Below, piece by piece: positions 26,499-34,935 of a stretch of DNA of 64,000 bases. How positions within the stretch are numbered: the stretch's first letter is position 1; every line of letters starts with the position of its first letter. Position numbers and translations under genes: made by a program. Source of the DNA: JBPCNH01 sp051001455 (GTDB lineage: Bacteria; Actinomycetota; CADDZG01; WHSQ01); assembly GCA_051001455.1 (NCBI GenBank), contig JBPCNH010000006.1, positions 49,310 to 113,309 on the forward strand, given 5' to 3'. Under the pieces are notes generated by a model that worked only from the letters and a program-made list of their open reading frames with translations, ran no database searches and was not told the DNA's origin.

Positions 26499-27553
26499 CG
26501 CATCCTCGACTCACACGCTGGGATCTGGTCCCGGATCGGTTGCGGGAACGCGTCGCAGATCTGATTCTCTTCTTCTTCTTGATCGTTCCCGCCGAAGAGC
26601 GCCGTGAAGCCGGCGCCTGCGCTGCCGTCTTCGAGCCGGAAGAACGGGTCGATGTCCGGCCCGAGCTTCATCACGTATGTGGATAGTCCCCGGACCAGGT
26701 TCCTCAGGCCCTCAGGCCGGTCGGCAAGCGTTTGGAACACGATGTCCTGGGAGCGGAAGAGCCGGTCCCAGTCGCTGCGGTTCAGGATCAAGAGGTCGGC
26801 GAGATTCTCGGAGAAAGGCACCACCGCTTCGAGCGCGGCCCGGAGATTCTCCTGGGCATCCGCGGAGGCGTAGACCGGCACACCCTCGTTCAGTGCATCG
26901 GCGAGTTGATTGAGGTCCGTCCCGACTTTTTCGAGCTCACCGAAGATCGTGATGAAGTCGTCGAGAGCCTCGATCTGCGGGTCGAGCGTCGAGGCGAACA
27001 GGTTCGATAGCCGGCTGTTGGCTACGAGGCCCCGGTTCACGTCGTCGCCGTGGCCCTCCGCGGCGTCGGCCAGGTTCGTGATGAGGTTGGCCGCCACGGC
27101 GGGATCGATCGCTTCGAGGACCCTTGTCCCGTGGGCCAGAACGTCCTCTAATTCGGGGCCGACCCGCGCGGATGCGAGGGAATCGCCATCTTCGAGGTAA
27201 GGGCCGGCGTCGGTCGGATCGAACCGCAGGTCAACGAATTTCGCGCCGAGTGGAGTCTTGAGGGACACGACCCCTTCCGCTGATGTGGGGACGCGTCGAT
27301 CCTTCTCGATCTCGAGGGTGACCCGCGCGTGTCGGTCGACGAGCTCGATGCCCGAAACCTTCCCTACGATCACTCCGCGGATGCGGACGTCTGCGCCGAT
27401 CTTGAATTGTTGGCCGGTGCGGTCCATGTCCGCCGTGACGTAATAGAAGTCACCGTAGCCGCCGTACGCCCACTTGACGCTGGTGTACACGCCGGCGCCG
27501 ACCAGGGCCGTCAAGGCCAACCCGCCGATGATGAGAACAAGTCGTCTGATCAT
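26495..27553 (-). CDS. Mce-family protein, first (MceA position)
   Basis: First Mce subunit, directly after the YrbE permeases. ATG at 27553 was chosen because it overlaps the permease stop in an ATGA; the open frame extends 11 codons further upstream but has no support. The anchor is IRRLVLIIGGLALTALVGAG, then the MCE domain (VTADMDRTGQQFKIGADVRI to TPLGAKFVDLRFDP) and the helical domain. It has 352 residues. Confidence 0.93.
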   Translation of the reverse strand: MIRRLVLIIGGLALTALVGAGVYTSVKWAYGGYGDFYYVTADMDRTGQQFKIGADVRIRGVIVGKVSGIELVDRHARVTLEIEKDRRVPTSAEGVVSLKTPLGAKFVDLRFDPTDAGPYLEDGDSLASARVGPELEDVLAHGTRVLEAIDPAVAANLITNLADAAEGHGDDVNRGLVANSRLSNLFASTLDPQIEALDDFITIFGELEKVGTDLNQLADALNEGVPVYASADAQENLRAALEAVVPFSENLADLLILNRSDWDRLFRSQDIVFQTLADRPEGLRNLVRGLSTYVMKLGPDIDPFFRLEDGSAGAGFTALFGGNDQEEEENQICDAFPQPIRDQIPACESRMR

Positions 27554-28374
27554 CCTGCGATGCTCACAGTGTCGCCGCCGCCCCACATGAGCAGCGAGAG
27601 GAAGAGGTTCAAGACCACCACGACTACGATCGACAGCCGGATCGCCTTACCGGTGGCTACTCCTACCCCTGCAGGCCCGCCCGATGCGTTGTACCCGTAG
27701 TAGCAGTGGATCAGTGTCACGACGATCGCGAAGATCATCGCCTTGATCAAGCTGTAGAAGATGTCGATGGGCGGCAGGAATAGCTGGAAGTAGTGCGTGT
27801 AGGTACCGGATGACAGGTAGAAGAACTTCGTGACGATGGCCTGCGTCGCGAGATAAGAAGAGAAGAGAGCCACCAGGTAAAGCGGGATCATCGTGAGAAG
27901 GGCCGCCCAGATCCTCGTCGCAACCATGTACACGAGCGGCGGGATGGCCATGACCTCGAGGGCATCGATCTCTTCGGAGATGCGAGCAGCCCCGAGCTGG
28001 GCGGTATAGCCAGCCCCTACCTGCGCCGCCAAGGCGACCCCTGCGATGAGGGGGGTGATCTCGCGGGTATTCGCCCATGACGACACCAGGCCCACGAATG
28101 CCTCGGCCCCGATCTGTTGCAATCCCTGGAAGCCCTCGAGACCGACCTGAGTCCCGGTAAAGAAAGACATCGAGAAGATGACGAAGAACATCCCGCCCCC
28201 GACGATGATCGCGCCGACGCCGACGGTGATATCGGAGATGAGATCGAGGATCACGCCGCGGTAACGAAGGGCGCGTGGGAGTGCCTTAACGGCCGATCCA
28301 TAGAATCTCGCTTGGTCGGCCATCTCCTCGAAAGGAACCGCCGACCTGCGAAGCAACCTGTCTGCTACAGCCAT
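27550..28374 (-). CDS. YrbE/MlaE-type permease, B position
   Basis: This integral membrane permease of the Mce ABC system has 274 residues with about five to six hydrophobic segments. It contains the conserved EQ-loop-like region AARISEEIDALEVMAIPPLVYMVATRIWA. With its partner it should form the inner-membrane channel driven by MceG. It lies 13 bases after the first YrbE gene. Confidence 0.94.
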   Translation of the reverse strand: MAVADRLLRRSAVPFEEMADQARFYGSAVKALPRALRYRGVILDLISDITVGVGAIIVGGGMFFVIFSMSFFTGTQVGLEGFQGLQQIGAEAFVGLVSSWANTREITPLIAGVALAAQVGAGYTAQLGAARISEEIDALEVMAIPPLVYMVATRIWAALLTMIPLYLVALFSSYLATQAIVTKFFYLSSGTYTHYFQLFLPPIDIFYSLIKAMIFAIVVTLIHCYYGYNASGGPAGVGVATGKAIRLSIVVVVVLNLFLSLLMWGGGDTVSIAG

Positions 28375-28387
28375 CGTCCCCGACCCC

Positions 28388-29179
28388 CTAGAGCTTCTGT
28401 GGGACGAAGTTGAAGTACAGGGCGGTCAGGATGAAGTTCACGAAGAACAGCAACAAGAAGGTGATGACTACGGCCTGGTTCACCGCGTCACCCACACCCT
28501 TGGGGCCGCCTTTCACGAAATAGCCCTTGTAGCACGCGACCATCCCGGCGATGAATCCGAACAGGGCCGCCTTTATGAGGGCAACCCAGAGGTCGGCCAA
28601 TTGTGAAAGCTCGTTGAAAGAAGCGAAATAGCTAGAGCTCGTCGCATGGATCACATTGACGGAGAAGAACCATCCTCCGGCGATCCCGGCGATCGAAACG
28701 ATGGCGTCCAGCATGATGGCGACGATCGTACAGGCGAGCAGTCGCGGCATGATGAGCCTGTGCAACGGGTCGATCCCGAGCACCTGCATGGCGTCGATCT
28801 CGTCTCGGATGCGGCGCGATCCCAGGTCGGCGCACATGGCGGAACCGCCGGCCCCGGCGATCAGCAGGGCGGTTGCAACGGGGGCGGCTTCACGGACCAC
28901 CGCGAGAACCATCGCTGCCCCCATATGAGCCTCGGATCCCAGCTCGGTCAGGAAAGAGCCGACGTGGAGCGAGATGATCATGCCGAAGGGGATCGAAACC
29001 AGGATGACCGGGAACGTCGTCACCTTGATGAGGAACCAGACCTGCTCGACGAATTCCCCTCGGGGCCACGGACGACGGAAGAGGACGTGGATCGACTCCA
29101 GACCGATCGAGAAGAGCTTGCCTACCTCCTCGATGAACCCTGTCGTCTTGCGTCCGAGACCTACGGTGCCGCTAGAGAT
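28388..29179 (-). CDS. YrbE/MlaE-type permease, A position, start codon unclear
   Basis: The family loop SRRIRDEIDAMQVLGIDPLHRL is intact, and there are about six hydrophobic segments. The first conventional start in frame is GTG at 29023 (211 residues). The frame upstream nevertheless encodes a normal YrbE N-terminus (GFIEEVGKLFSIGLESIHVL, then RRPWPRGEFVEQVWFLIKV). Between the stop at 29219 and 29023 there is no ATG, GTG or TTG, only a CTG at 29101 inside conserved sequence. I extend to an ATC at 29179, which gives 263 residues, the usual length. The exact start is a guess; a sequence error is possible. Confidence 0.85.
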   Translation of the reverse strand: MSSGTVGLGRKTTGFIEEVGKLFSIGLESIHVLFRRPWPRGEFVEQVWFLIKVTTFPVILVSIPFGMIISLHVGSFLTELGSEAHMGAAMVLAVVREAAPVATALLIAGAGGSAMCADLGSRRIRDEIDAMQVLGIDPLHRLIMPRLLACTIVAIMLDAIVSIAGIAGGWFFSVNVIHATSSSYFASFNELSQLADLWVALIKAALFGFIAGMVACYKGYFVKGGPKGVGDAVNQAVVITFLLLFFVNFILTALYFNFVPQKL

Positions 29180-29324
29180 CTTCGATCCCGCCCTTCGCTC
29201 GACCCTCGGGCCCCCGCCCTATCTGCCTACCGTTCACGTCGCGGAGCGCGACAGAACTTTGCCGTGCGTGATTCAGACAGTTTCGCCTTTGAATCGGCCG
29301 TTCCTCCACCGGTACTGAGTAGCC

Positions 29325-29330
29325 ACTGTA
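29325..29330 (-). promoter_or_regulatory. Candidate -10 box (TACAGT) for the mce operon
   Basis: TACAGT lies on the minus strand within the 209-base gap between the acyl-CoA dehydrogenase stop and yrbE. It would give a leader of roughly 140 bases. No convincing -35 box, and nothing else recognisable in the gap. Confidence 0.3.
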
Positions 29331-29388
29331 CATTTCTTCCACATCTACGACCCTTTTGACCGGCTTCGTCCTGTCTGCGGCTCTTCGC

Positions 29389-30531
29389 TCAGGCCGGCAG
29401 CCCCAGAGCGCGGGCGATGACCCTGAGATGGACCTCGGCGGTCCCCTCGACGATCGGGAAGTAGCGGGCGTCCCGGTAGAGGCGTTCCACCAGCGACTCG
29501 CGCATGTAGCCATAGCCACCGAAAACCCGGATCGCAGCATCGACCGCCGTGAGCGCTGCTTCGCCGGCGAGGTACTTGGCGACGGATACCTCTCTTATGG
29601 GCGTGTGCCCTTGGTCGAAGAGCCAGGCGGCGCGATGAACAGCCAACCGGGCCGCTTCGAGGACGGCGTGGGCCTGGGCCAGCGGGAATGAGACTCCTTG
29701 ATAGGAACCGATCGCTTTGCCGAAAGCGTTGCGGTCTGCCGCGTACGAGGCAGCTGCTTCGAGGGCCGCACGCGCGGTGCCCAAGGCGCCTCCGGACACG
29801 ACCACTCGTCCGATCCCGAGGGTCTCCATAACCCGCTTCCAGGCGCCTCGGGATCCTCCGAGGCATCCCTCGCCGGGTATGACCACGTCTGCGAAAGACA
29901 CCTCTCCGATCTCAGAGGACAGGTTGCCCATCTTCTTCAGGCGATTGATCGTGACCCCTTCTGCAGGAAGGTCTACGACGAACAGGCCCATGCCCTCGAT
30001 GCCGGCCGAAGGGTCTGTGTAGGCAACCACGATCATGAAATCGGCGATCGGCGCATTCGTGATGAAGGTCTTCGTGCCGCTAAGCCGCCAGGACTCGCCC
30101 TCGGGCAGTGCCCGCGTCTTGATCGCGCGCACGTCGGAGCCTGCGTCGGGCTCCGTAAGGGCGAAGGCGCTGATCTTCTCTCCGGTGAGGGCCGGCCGCA
30201 GGTAACGCTCTTGTTGCTCGCGGGTTCCGAACGCGTGGATCGGGTAGGTCCCGAGGTGAGAAGACACCGATAGAGCCGCCGAGATGCCCGAGCACACCGC
30301 GCCGAACTCCTCGCGGAGGAGCGTTTCAGCCAGTACCCCCGCCCCCTGCCCCCCTATCTCCTCCGGATAGCGGATCCCGAGGAAACCCGCCTGTCCGGCT
30401 TTCTCGAAGACCTCCCTGGGGGTGCGCTCGGTTGCCTCTGCTGCTTCGACCAGCGGCTCGATCTCTCTCGCAGCGAAGTCCCGGGCGGAAGTTGAGAAAG
30501 CGGCGAGGTCCGGATCGAGATCGAAGTCCAT
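29389..30531 (-). CDS. Acyl-CoA dehydrogenase (short-chain/butyryl type)
   Basis: A canonical 380-residue acyl-CoA dehydrogenase with ALTEPDAGSDVRAIKTRA (FAD/substrate loop), GSYQGVSFPLAQAHAVLEAARL and the end GGYGYMRESLVERLYRDAR followed by IVEGTAEVHLRVIARALGL. The IVEGT motif sits near the region of the catalytic base in this family. It lies directly upstream of the mce operon on the same strand with a 209-base gap, so it may feed the same lipid pathway. Substrate chain length is not certain. Confidence 0.93.
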   Translation of the reverse strand: MDFDLDPDLAAFSTSARDFAAREIEPLVEAAEATERTPREVFEKAGQAGFLGIRYPEEIGGQGAGVLAETLLREEFGAVCSGISAALSVSSHLGTYPIHAFGTREQQERYLRPALTGEKISAFALTEPDAGSDVRAIKTRALPEGESWRLSGTKTFITNAPIADFMIVVAYTDPSAGIEGMGLFVVDLPAEGVTINRLKKMGNLSSEIGEVSFADVVIPGEGCLGGSRGAWKRVMETLGIGRVVVSGGALGTARAALEAAASYAADRNAFGKAIGSYQGVSFPLAQAHAVLEAARLAVHRAAWLFDQGHTPIREVSVAKYLAGEAALTAVDAAIRVFGGYGYMRESLVERLYRDARYFPIVEGTAEVHLRVIARALGLPA

Positions 30532-30537
30532 AGCGCG

Positions 30538-30543
30538 AGCTTA
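30538..30543 (-). promoter_or_regulatory. -10 box (TAAGCT) for probable leaderless acyl-CoA dehydrogenase
   Basis: TAAGCT on the minus strand, six bases before the ATG at 30531. No Shine-Dalgarno sequence. Confidence 0.45.
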
Positions 30544-30570
30544 GGGCCCGGTGGGTGAGAGGGTGAAGTG

Positions 30571-31404
30571 ATGGAACTGAGATTCGCAGACCGCTCGGAG
30601 CGGGGGAAGCTGCGTCTGGTCGGACCACAACGGCTGTGGTTCCTCCACCAGATCATGACCCAGGCGTTCGAGGACATGAAGCCGGGACAGGATCGAGACA
30701 CCGCGTTGATCACAGCCCGCGGCCGGATGGTGGGTTACATGGAAACCGTCGCCACCGAAGACAGCGTCCTCGCCCATTTCGAGCCCGAGCTGCGCGCCGA
30801 TCTGCCGGACGCTGTCCGCCGCTACATCTTTGCCACCCAGGTCGAAGTAGATGATGTCAGTGATCAGATGGCGCTTCTCCTGGTCGTCGGGAAGGGTTGG
30901 TCCGAGGTGGCGTCGCGGGTGGCCCCGGAGGGTGTTCTTCATCCCACACGCTCGCTCGGCACCGACGCCGCATACCTGTGGGCTCCCTTTGCCGCGCGCG
31001 ACCAGATCATCGCGGGGCTACGCGACGCCGCCGAGCCTGCGACCGAGGATGAGCTAGAGGCCATCCGCATCCGGAACGGCGCGCCGCGCTGGGGGCGGGA
31101 GATGACCCCCAAGTCGCTGCCTCAGGAAGCGGGGATAGATGCCTGGGCCGTCCACTTCGACAAGGGTTGTTACGTCGGACAGGAAGCGATGGCGAAGATC
31201 CACTTCCGGGGCAAGGTCAACAAGCGCTTGGTGCGGCTCGAAGCTGAAGGGGTCGGGGCCGGCGAGAGCGTCGTGCAGGACGGAGCCACGGTGGGAACGG
31301 TTACGTCGGCGGCGGACGAAGTAGCTCTCGCGATCGTCAAGCACACCGTTGAACCATCCTCCGAGGTCGAGGTCGAAGGAGTGAAAGCGAGGGTGATGGG
31401 CTGA
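30571..31404 (+). CDS. ygfZ: YgfZ/GcvT-like folate-binding protein
   Basis: This 277-residue protein of the aminomethyltransferase fold carries the diagnostic KGCYVGQE motif of YgfZ (IBA57-like), which assists tetrahydrofolate-dependent maturation or repair of some Fe-S enzymes. The ATG at 30571 has GAGG about eight bases upstream; the GTG immediately before it is an alternative. Its stop overlaps the next start (TGATG), so it is co-translated with the metallo-hydrolase. Lipoyl synthase and IspH in this window are Fe-S enzymes of the sort that can depend on such factors (inference). Confidence 0.87.
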   Translation: MELRFADRSERGKLRLVGPQRLWFLHQIMTQAFEDMKPGQDRDTALITARGRMVGYMETVATEDSVLAHFEPELRADLPDAVRRYIFATQVEVDDVSDQMALLLVVGKGWSEVASRVAPEGVLHPTRSLGTDAAYLWAPFAARDQIIAGLRDAAEPATEDELEAIRIRNGAPRWGREMTPKSLPQEAGIDAWAVHFDKGCYVGQEAMAKIHFRGKVNKRLVRLEAEGVGAGESVVQDGATVGTVTSAADEVALAIVKHTVEPSSEVEVEGVKARVMG

Positions 31405-32003
31405 TGAAACATCATTACGAAGGGCCGGACCTCATCGTTCGTAAATTGCGGGTTGGGGACATGGAGAACAACACCTACGTCCTCGAGGATCCCTCGTCTC
31501 ATGAGGCGCTGCTCGTCGACGGCTGTTTCGAGGCCGATGGGATACTTGCCGGCCTCTCCGGTGCAAACGTCGTCGGGATCGTCCAGACACACGGTCATTT
31601 CGATCACGTGCAGGCTCTGCCGGAGTTGAAGGAAGCCCTCGGAGTGCCGGTGCACGCGCATCCCGCAGACGACTATCCGATCCCGATCGACAACGAGCTG
31701 CCCGACGGAGGGGTCGTGAGGTTCGGCGCTCAGGAGGCAAAGGTGCTCCATACGCCCGGTCATACCCCCGGGAGCGTTTGCTTGCTGATCGGGGAACACC
31801 TCATCTCGGGAGACACCCTTTTTCCCGGAGGTCCCGGGAACACCTTCGGCAGCGCCGAAGCATTCGCTCAGGTCATCGGGTCCGTGCGCGACAAGCTGTT
31901 CGTGTTGCCCGATAGCACGCGCGTTTATCCCGGGCACGGCGACGACACGAGCATCGGAGCTGAGAAACCGCACCTCGACGAATGGATAGAGCGGGGCTGG
32001 TGA
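31404..32003 (+). CDS. Metallo-beta-lactamase-fold hydrolase (glyoxalase II-like)
   Basis: The 199-residue protein has the binuclear metal motif THGHFDH (H-x-H-x-D-H), a further His in HTPGHTPGS, the Asp in SGDTLFPGG and the last His in YPGHGDDT. The order fits glyoxalase II-like thioesterases or hydrolases. It overlaps ygfZ at the start and the next hydrolase at the end. Substrate unknown. Confidence 0.9.
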   Translation: MKHHYEGPDLIVRKLRVGDMENNTYVLEDPSSHEALLVDGCFEADGILAGLSGANVVGIVQTHGHFDHVQALPELKEALGVPVHAHPADDYPIPIDNELPDGGVVRFGAQEAKVLHTPGHTPGSVCLLIGEHLISGDTLFPGGPGNTFGSAEAFAQVIGSVRDKLFVLPDSTRVYPGHGDDTSIGAEKPHLDEWIERGW

Positions 32004-32707
32004 CCGGAACCCTCCACTGGCGCCGCGGGAAGGACTCCACCGACGATCGCCCTTACGGCGAGACGATCGGGTTCGGCAAGCGGCGCGACGGCGGTACCGG
32101 GTACATGAGTTACTCGAGCCGTGTAGGGCCCGGTGTCCTCCTGCTTCACGAGTTCTTCGGTCTTACGGGGTCCTTCCGGGAGTACGCCGACGCTCTGAAC
32201 GACGCCGGCTTCACGGTTCTGGCTCCGGATCTCTACGACGGTCGTGTGGCTAGTTCGGTGGACGAAGCGACCGAGATGATGCACTCACTCGACCCAGACC
32301 GCGTCATCGCTCAGCTGCACGCGGCTAGCGAGCACCTCACGTCGAACTGGCATCCGCGTTTGGGTGTAGTGGGTTTCTCCCTCGGAGCCGGATACGCGAC
32401 CCGGCTCGCCCAGGAGCTGCCCCTCGACGCCACCGTGCTCTATTACGGCATGGCGGACATCGACCCGGTGAGATGGCACGGTCCGCTGCTTGGACATTTC
32501 GCCGAGATCGACGAGTGGGAGTCCCTGCCGGAGGTCGAGCTGGCGTTCGACGGCCTCGTGCGGGCGGGAGTGGATGCCGAGCTGATCGTTCATCCCGGAA
32601 CGGGACACTGGTTCGCCAACCCGGCGGTGATCGCTTCCTATAACCCGCCTGCCGCCAAGGCAGCATGGGACACGACCGTCGACTTCCTCACTCACCACCT
32701 CGCCTGA
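32000..32707 (+). CDS. Dienelactone-hydrolase-family protein with Ser nucleophile
   Basis: An alpha/beta hydrolase of the dienelactone hydrolase family: VLLLHEFFGLTGSFREYADAL, the elbow GVVGFSLGAGYA, and a His in PGTGHWFA. Classical dienelactone hydrolases use Cys (G-x-C-x-G-G), while here the elbow carries Ser. I chose GTG at 32000, which overlaps the previous stop (GTGA). The ATG at 32105 (MSYSSRVGPG) is a good alternative that begins at the conserved core. It has 235 residues from 32000. Third gene of the small ygfZ operon. Confidence 0.8.
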   Translation: MTGTLHWRRGKDSTDDRPYGETIGFGKRRDGGTGYMSYSSRVGPGVLLLHEFFGLTGSFREYADALNDAGFTVLAPDLYDGRVASSVDEATEMMHSLDPDRVIAQLHAASEHLTSNWHPRLGVVGFSLGAGYATRLAQELPLDATVLYYGMADIDPVRWHGPLLGHFAEIDEWESLPEVELAFDGLVRAGVDAELIVHPGTGHWFANPAVIASYNPPAAKAAWDTTVDFLTHHLA

Positions 32708-32718
32708 GGGCTGCGCGC

Positions 32719-32724
32719 TAGTCT
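32719..32724 (+). promoter_or_regulatory. -10 box (TAGTCT) for probable leaderless small gene
   Basis: TAGTCT lies six bases before the ATG at 32731; it supports that short gene being real. Confidence 0.4.
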
Positions 32725-32730
32725 CTACGG

Positions 32731-32967
32731 ATGCCCGACGAGAGGAATCAGGAAGAAGCCCGGCAGACGGAGCATCCTCAGGACGGCCCGGACGCAGGCG
32801 GCTCCAGCCAGGGCGAGCCCGGTGGTGGCCAAGGATCCGGGGACACCGATCGCCACAGACATCATCCCGGAGACCCCGCAGACACGAGCGAGCGCGCCGA
32901 CGAACGAGCCACTGTCATTGGGCCCGACGGGGAGCCGGTAAGCACGGGCGACGAGGAGGAGAGCTAG
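32731..32967 (+). CDS. Small hydrophilic, disordered-looking protein
   Basis: The 78 residues are rich in Gly, Asp, Glu and Pro with no hydrophobic core (DGPDAGGSSQGEPGGG, ending VIGPDGEPVSTGDEEES). I recognise no family. Support is the promoter box directly upstream and the fit between two genes on the same strand. The opposite strand is also open here, but its product looks like a shadow. Confidence 0.45.
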   Translation: MPDERNQEEARQTEHPQDGPDAGGSSQGEPGGGQGSGDTDRHRHHPGDPADTSERADERATVIGPDGEPVSTGDEEES

Positions 32968-32988
32968 GGGGAGCCTCGGCTTGCCTTC

Positions 32989-32994
32989 TAGTAT
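32989..32994 (+). promoter_or_regulatory. -10 box (TAGTAT) for probable leaderless membrane protein gene
   Basis: TAGTAT lies six bases before the ATG at 33001, without a ribosome site. Confidence 0.45.
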
Positions 32995-33000
32995 CCCCAT

Positions 33001-33456
33001 ATGGTCAAAGCGAACTTCCGTGGTCGGCGGCGCGCCGAGCATCGCCTGAGGGGCGGTCTGTTGTTCCTCACCCTGGCTGCGGCCCTGCCGGGTCTATGGG
33101 CCACCTTCTGGCCGCGGCCTTTCTTCGACGACTTCCCCGGCTTCGGATTCTCGTGGGTCCATCTCTACCCGCCTTATAACGAGCACCTGGTGCGCGACGT
33201 CGGTGCGTTCTATCTGGCTTTCGCAGTGCTGTTCGCGATCACCACGAGGCTCATGGGTCAGCGTTTGACGAGGATCGCTCTGATCAGCTGGCTCTTCTTC
33301 TCGGTTCCCCATCTGGTGTTCCACGTCATGAACCTCGATGGGGTCGAGCCGAGGGACGGTATCGGACAAGGGCTGAGTCTCGGGCTCCTCGTTTTGGTCC
33401 CTCTGCTTCTGCTGACGCAAGTACGGAAGGCCGAGAGGCGCGGGGTGAGTTTCTAG
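33001..33456 (+). CDS. Four-helix integral membrane protein, function unknown
   Basis: The 151 residues have about four transmembrane segments (LLFLTLAAALPGLWATFW, DVGAFYLAFAVLFAITT, IALISWLFFSVPHLVFHVM, GLSLGLLVLVPLLLL) with basic ends, and a loop with HLYPPYNEHLVRDVG. The plan is like small DUF-type membrane proteins, but I cannot name the family. It ends five bases from the convergent CDF transporter gene. Confidence 0.7.
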   Translation: MVKANFRGRRRAEHRLRGGLLFLTLAAALPGLWATFWPRPFFDDFPGFGFSWVHLYPPYNEHLVRDVGAFYLAFAVLFAITTRLMGQRLTRIALISWLFFSVPHLVFHVMNLDGVEPRDGIGQGLSLGLLVLVPLLLLTQVRKAERRGVSF

Positions 33457-33461
33457 GCCAC

Positions 33462-34853
33462 TCAGGCGGGTTCGAAATGGATGAGGACCGCATCAACGTC
33501 GTCGTGCTGGGTATGGATCGCGCTCTCGATGCGAGTCGATGCCGCATGCATCTTGTCGAGCGGCAAAGACGCGTGGCCTCGGACGTGTGCTACGACCGTC
33601 ATCCCGGAACCGGTAGAAGTGATCAGCACCTCGTGACAGTCGAGCACCTCAGGTTCTTCGCCGGCAGCGGCCCGCACCGTGGCGACCACATCCTGGCGCG
33701 CTTCAGTAACGTCTTCGCCCAACTCGGTTGAGAGCAAAGGCTCCATGTGCGTATCGACCCGTACGTCGGTCCCTAGCTCCTGCTCGATCGCATATTCAAC
33801 TCGGTCGGCTAGATCGTGAGCTTCTTTTAGAGACATGCCCGGCCGAACCTTCGCGTGCAAGGTGACCTGCAACTTGGGTTTTCCTGCCTCGTCGAAAGCG
33901 TGAACCAGAACGTTGTGGACCTCGTGCACGTCTTCTGTCCTGCTCGCCGCGGCTTGGACACGCTCTACGAGTCCGCTGGTGGACGTTTCCGGTTCAACAA
34001 GTACGACCACGTCGGTGCCCGGCAATTCTCGTTCGATCGCTTGTTCGACCTTCTCGGCTATATCGTGCGCGCGCTCCAGGGAGGTGGTGCGCCCGGCCGA
34101 CACAGTCACGTCGGCGAACAGCTGACCTCCACTGCTTCGTACCCGGATGCGGCGCGCCTGGTGCACTCCCGGCGCGCCGGCGGCAGCGGCTTGGATCTGT
34201 TCAGTAGGCGTGAGAGGAGCACGGTCCATGAGCACATCGACCGAGCGATGGCCGAGTCGGAAGGCGAATACCGTCACTACAGCACCTACTAGCAACGCCC
34301 CCCAAGCGTCCGCGTTCTCGACTCCGGCGCGCACCATCACCAAGGCGATGAGTGCGACCACAGCTGTACCTACATCACTCGCGATGTTGAGCGCACCGGC
34401 CTTCAATGCTTCGGATGAGGATCGGCGCGCCGTGCGCACGAGGTAGGCGACCCGTCCCGAGTCGATAGTCGCCGAGACAACTAAGAGGGCGATGGCGTAC
34501 CACGGTGCGCTCACTTCCGAGGGATGTCCGCCGAGGCGCCGCAATGCTTCGGCTACCACCGCCAGGATGACGAGAGCGATCAGGAGCGTCTGAGTGAACG
34601 CAGCGAGATTCTCTGCTTTGCCGTGACCGTAGTGATGTTCCTGGTCCGCAGGCCGGCCTGCCACTCGGATCGCGAAGAACACGAGCCCCAGCGCGACGAG
34701 GTCGAGGACGGAGTCGAGTGCCTGCGAGAGCACCGCGAGGCTGGACGTGGCCATCCACACCCCGAACTTGAGGACTACGAGTGCAGCGGTAACGCCGAGA
34801 GACAGCGCCGCCGCTCGTTCGGCGTCCGGAGTTCCGGCGCGGGGATGGCCCAT
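33462..34853 (-). CDS. Cation diffusion facilitator transporter with three C-terminal domains
   Basis: CDF efflux transporter (zinc, manganese or iron). Six transmembrane helices (residues ~10-210) carry the metal-site patterns SQALDSVLDL and NIASDVGTA and the loop HHYGHGKAEN. The cytosolic tail is about 250 residues and contains three similar ferredoxin-like CTD units (starting near VHQARRIRVR, VHEVHNVLVH and VLDCHEVLIT), where most CDF proteins have one. The ATG at 34853 begins MGHPRAGTPDAERA; open frame upstream is unsupported. It is divergent from the DtxR gene across a palindrome, which suggests DtxR control. Confidence 0.92.
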   Translation of the reverse strand: MGHPRAGTPDAERAAALSLGVTAALVVLKFGVWMATSSLAVLSQALDSVLDLVALGLVFFAIRVAGRPADQEHHYGHGKAENLAAFTQTLLIALVILAVVAEALRRLGGHPSEVSAPWYAIALLVVSATIDSGRVAYLVRTARRSSSEALKAGALNIASDVGTAVVALIALVMVRAGVENADAWGALLVGAVVTVFAFRLGHRSVDVLMDRAPLTPTEQIQAAAAGAPGVHQARRIRVRSSGGQLFADVTVSAGRTTSLERAHDIAEKVEQAIERELPGTDVVVLVEPETSTSGLVERVQAAASRTEDVHEVHNVLVHAFDEAGKPKLQVTLHAKVRPGMSLKEAHDLADRVEYAIEQELGTDVRVDTHMEPLLSTELGEDVTEARQDVVATVRAAAGEEPEVLDCHEVLITSTGSGMTVVAHVRGHASLPLDKMHAASTRIESAIHTQHDDVDAVLIHFEPA

Positions 34854-34911
34854 CCGAGGAGCGTACCGGGCGGGGCATGGAAGCCCCGGAGTGGTGGCCG
34901 GAGCGAGAATG

Positions 34912-34929
34912 TTTAGCATCGGCTAAAAT
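34912..34929. promoter_or_regulatory. DtxR/MntR-like operator overlapping a leaderless -10 box
   Basis: A perfect inverted repeat TTTAGC-ATCG-GCTAAA (34912-34927) lies between the divergent CDF and DtxR genes. TAAAAT at 34924-34929 is a -10 box six bases before the DtxR GTG. A repressor bound here would block that promoter and probably the divergent one. Half-site composition recalls metal-repressor boxes. Confidence 0.65.
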
Positions 34930-34935
34930 ATTTGT

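Noticed and set aside
29172..29540. Minus-strand open frame upstream of yrbE
   Set aside because: Overlaps the 3' end of the acyl-CoA dehydrogenase and shows no recognised domain or conserved motif.
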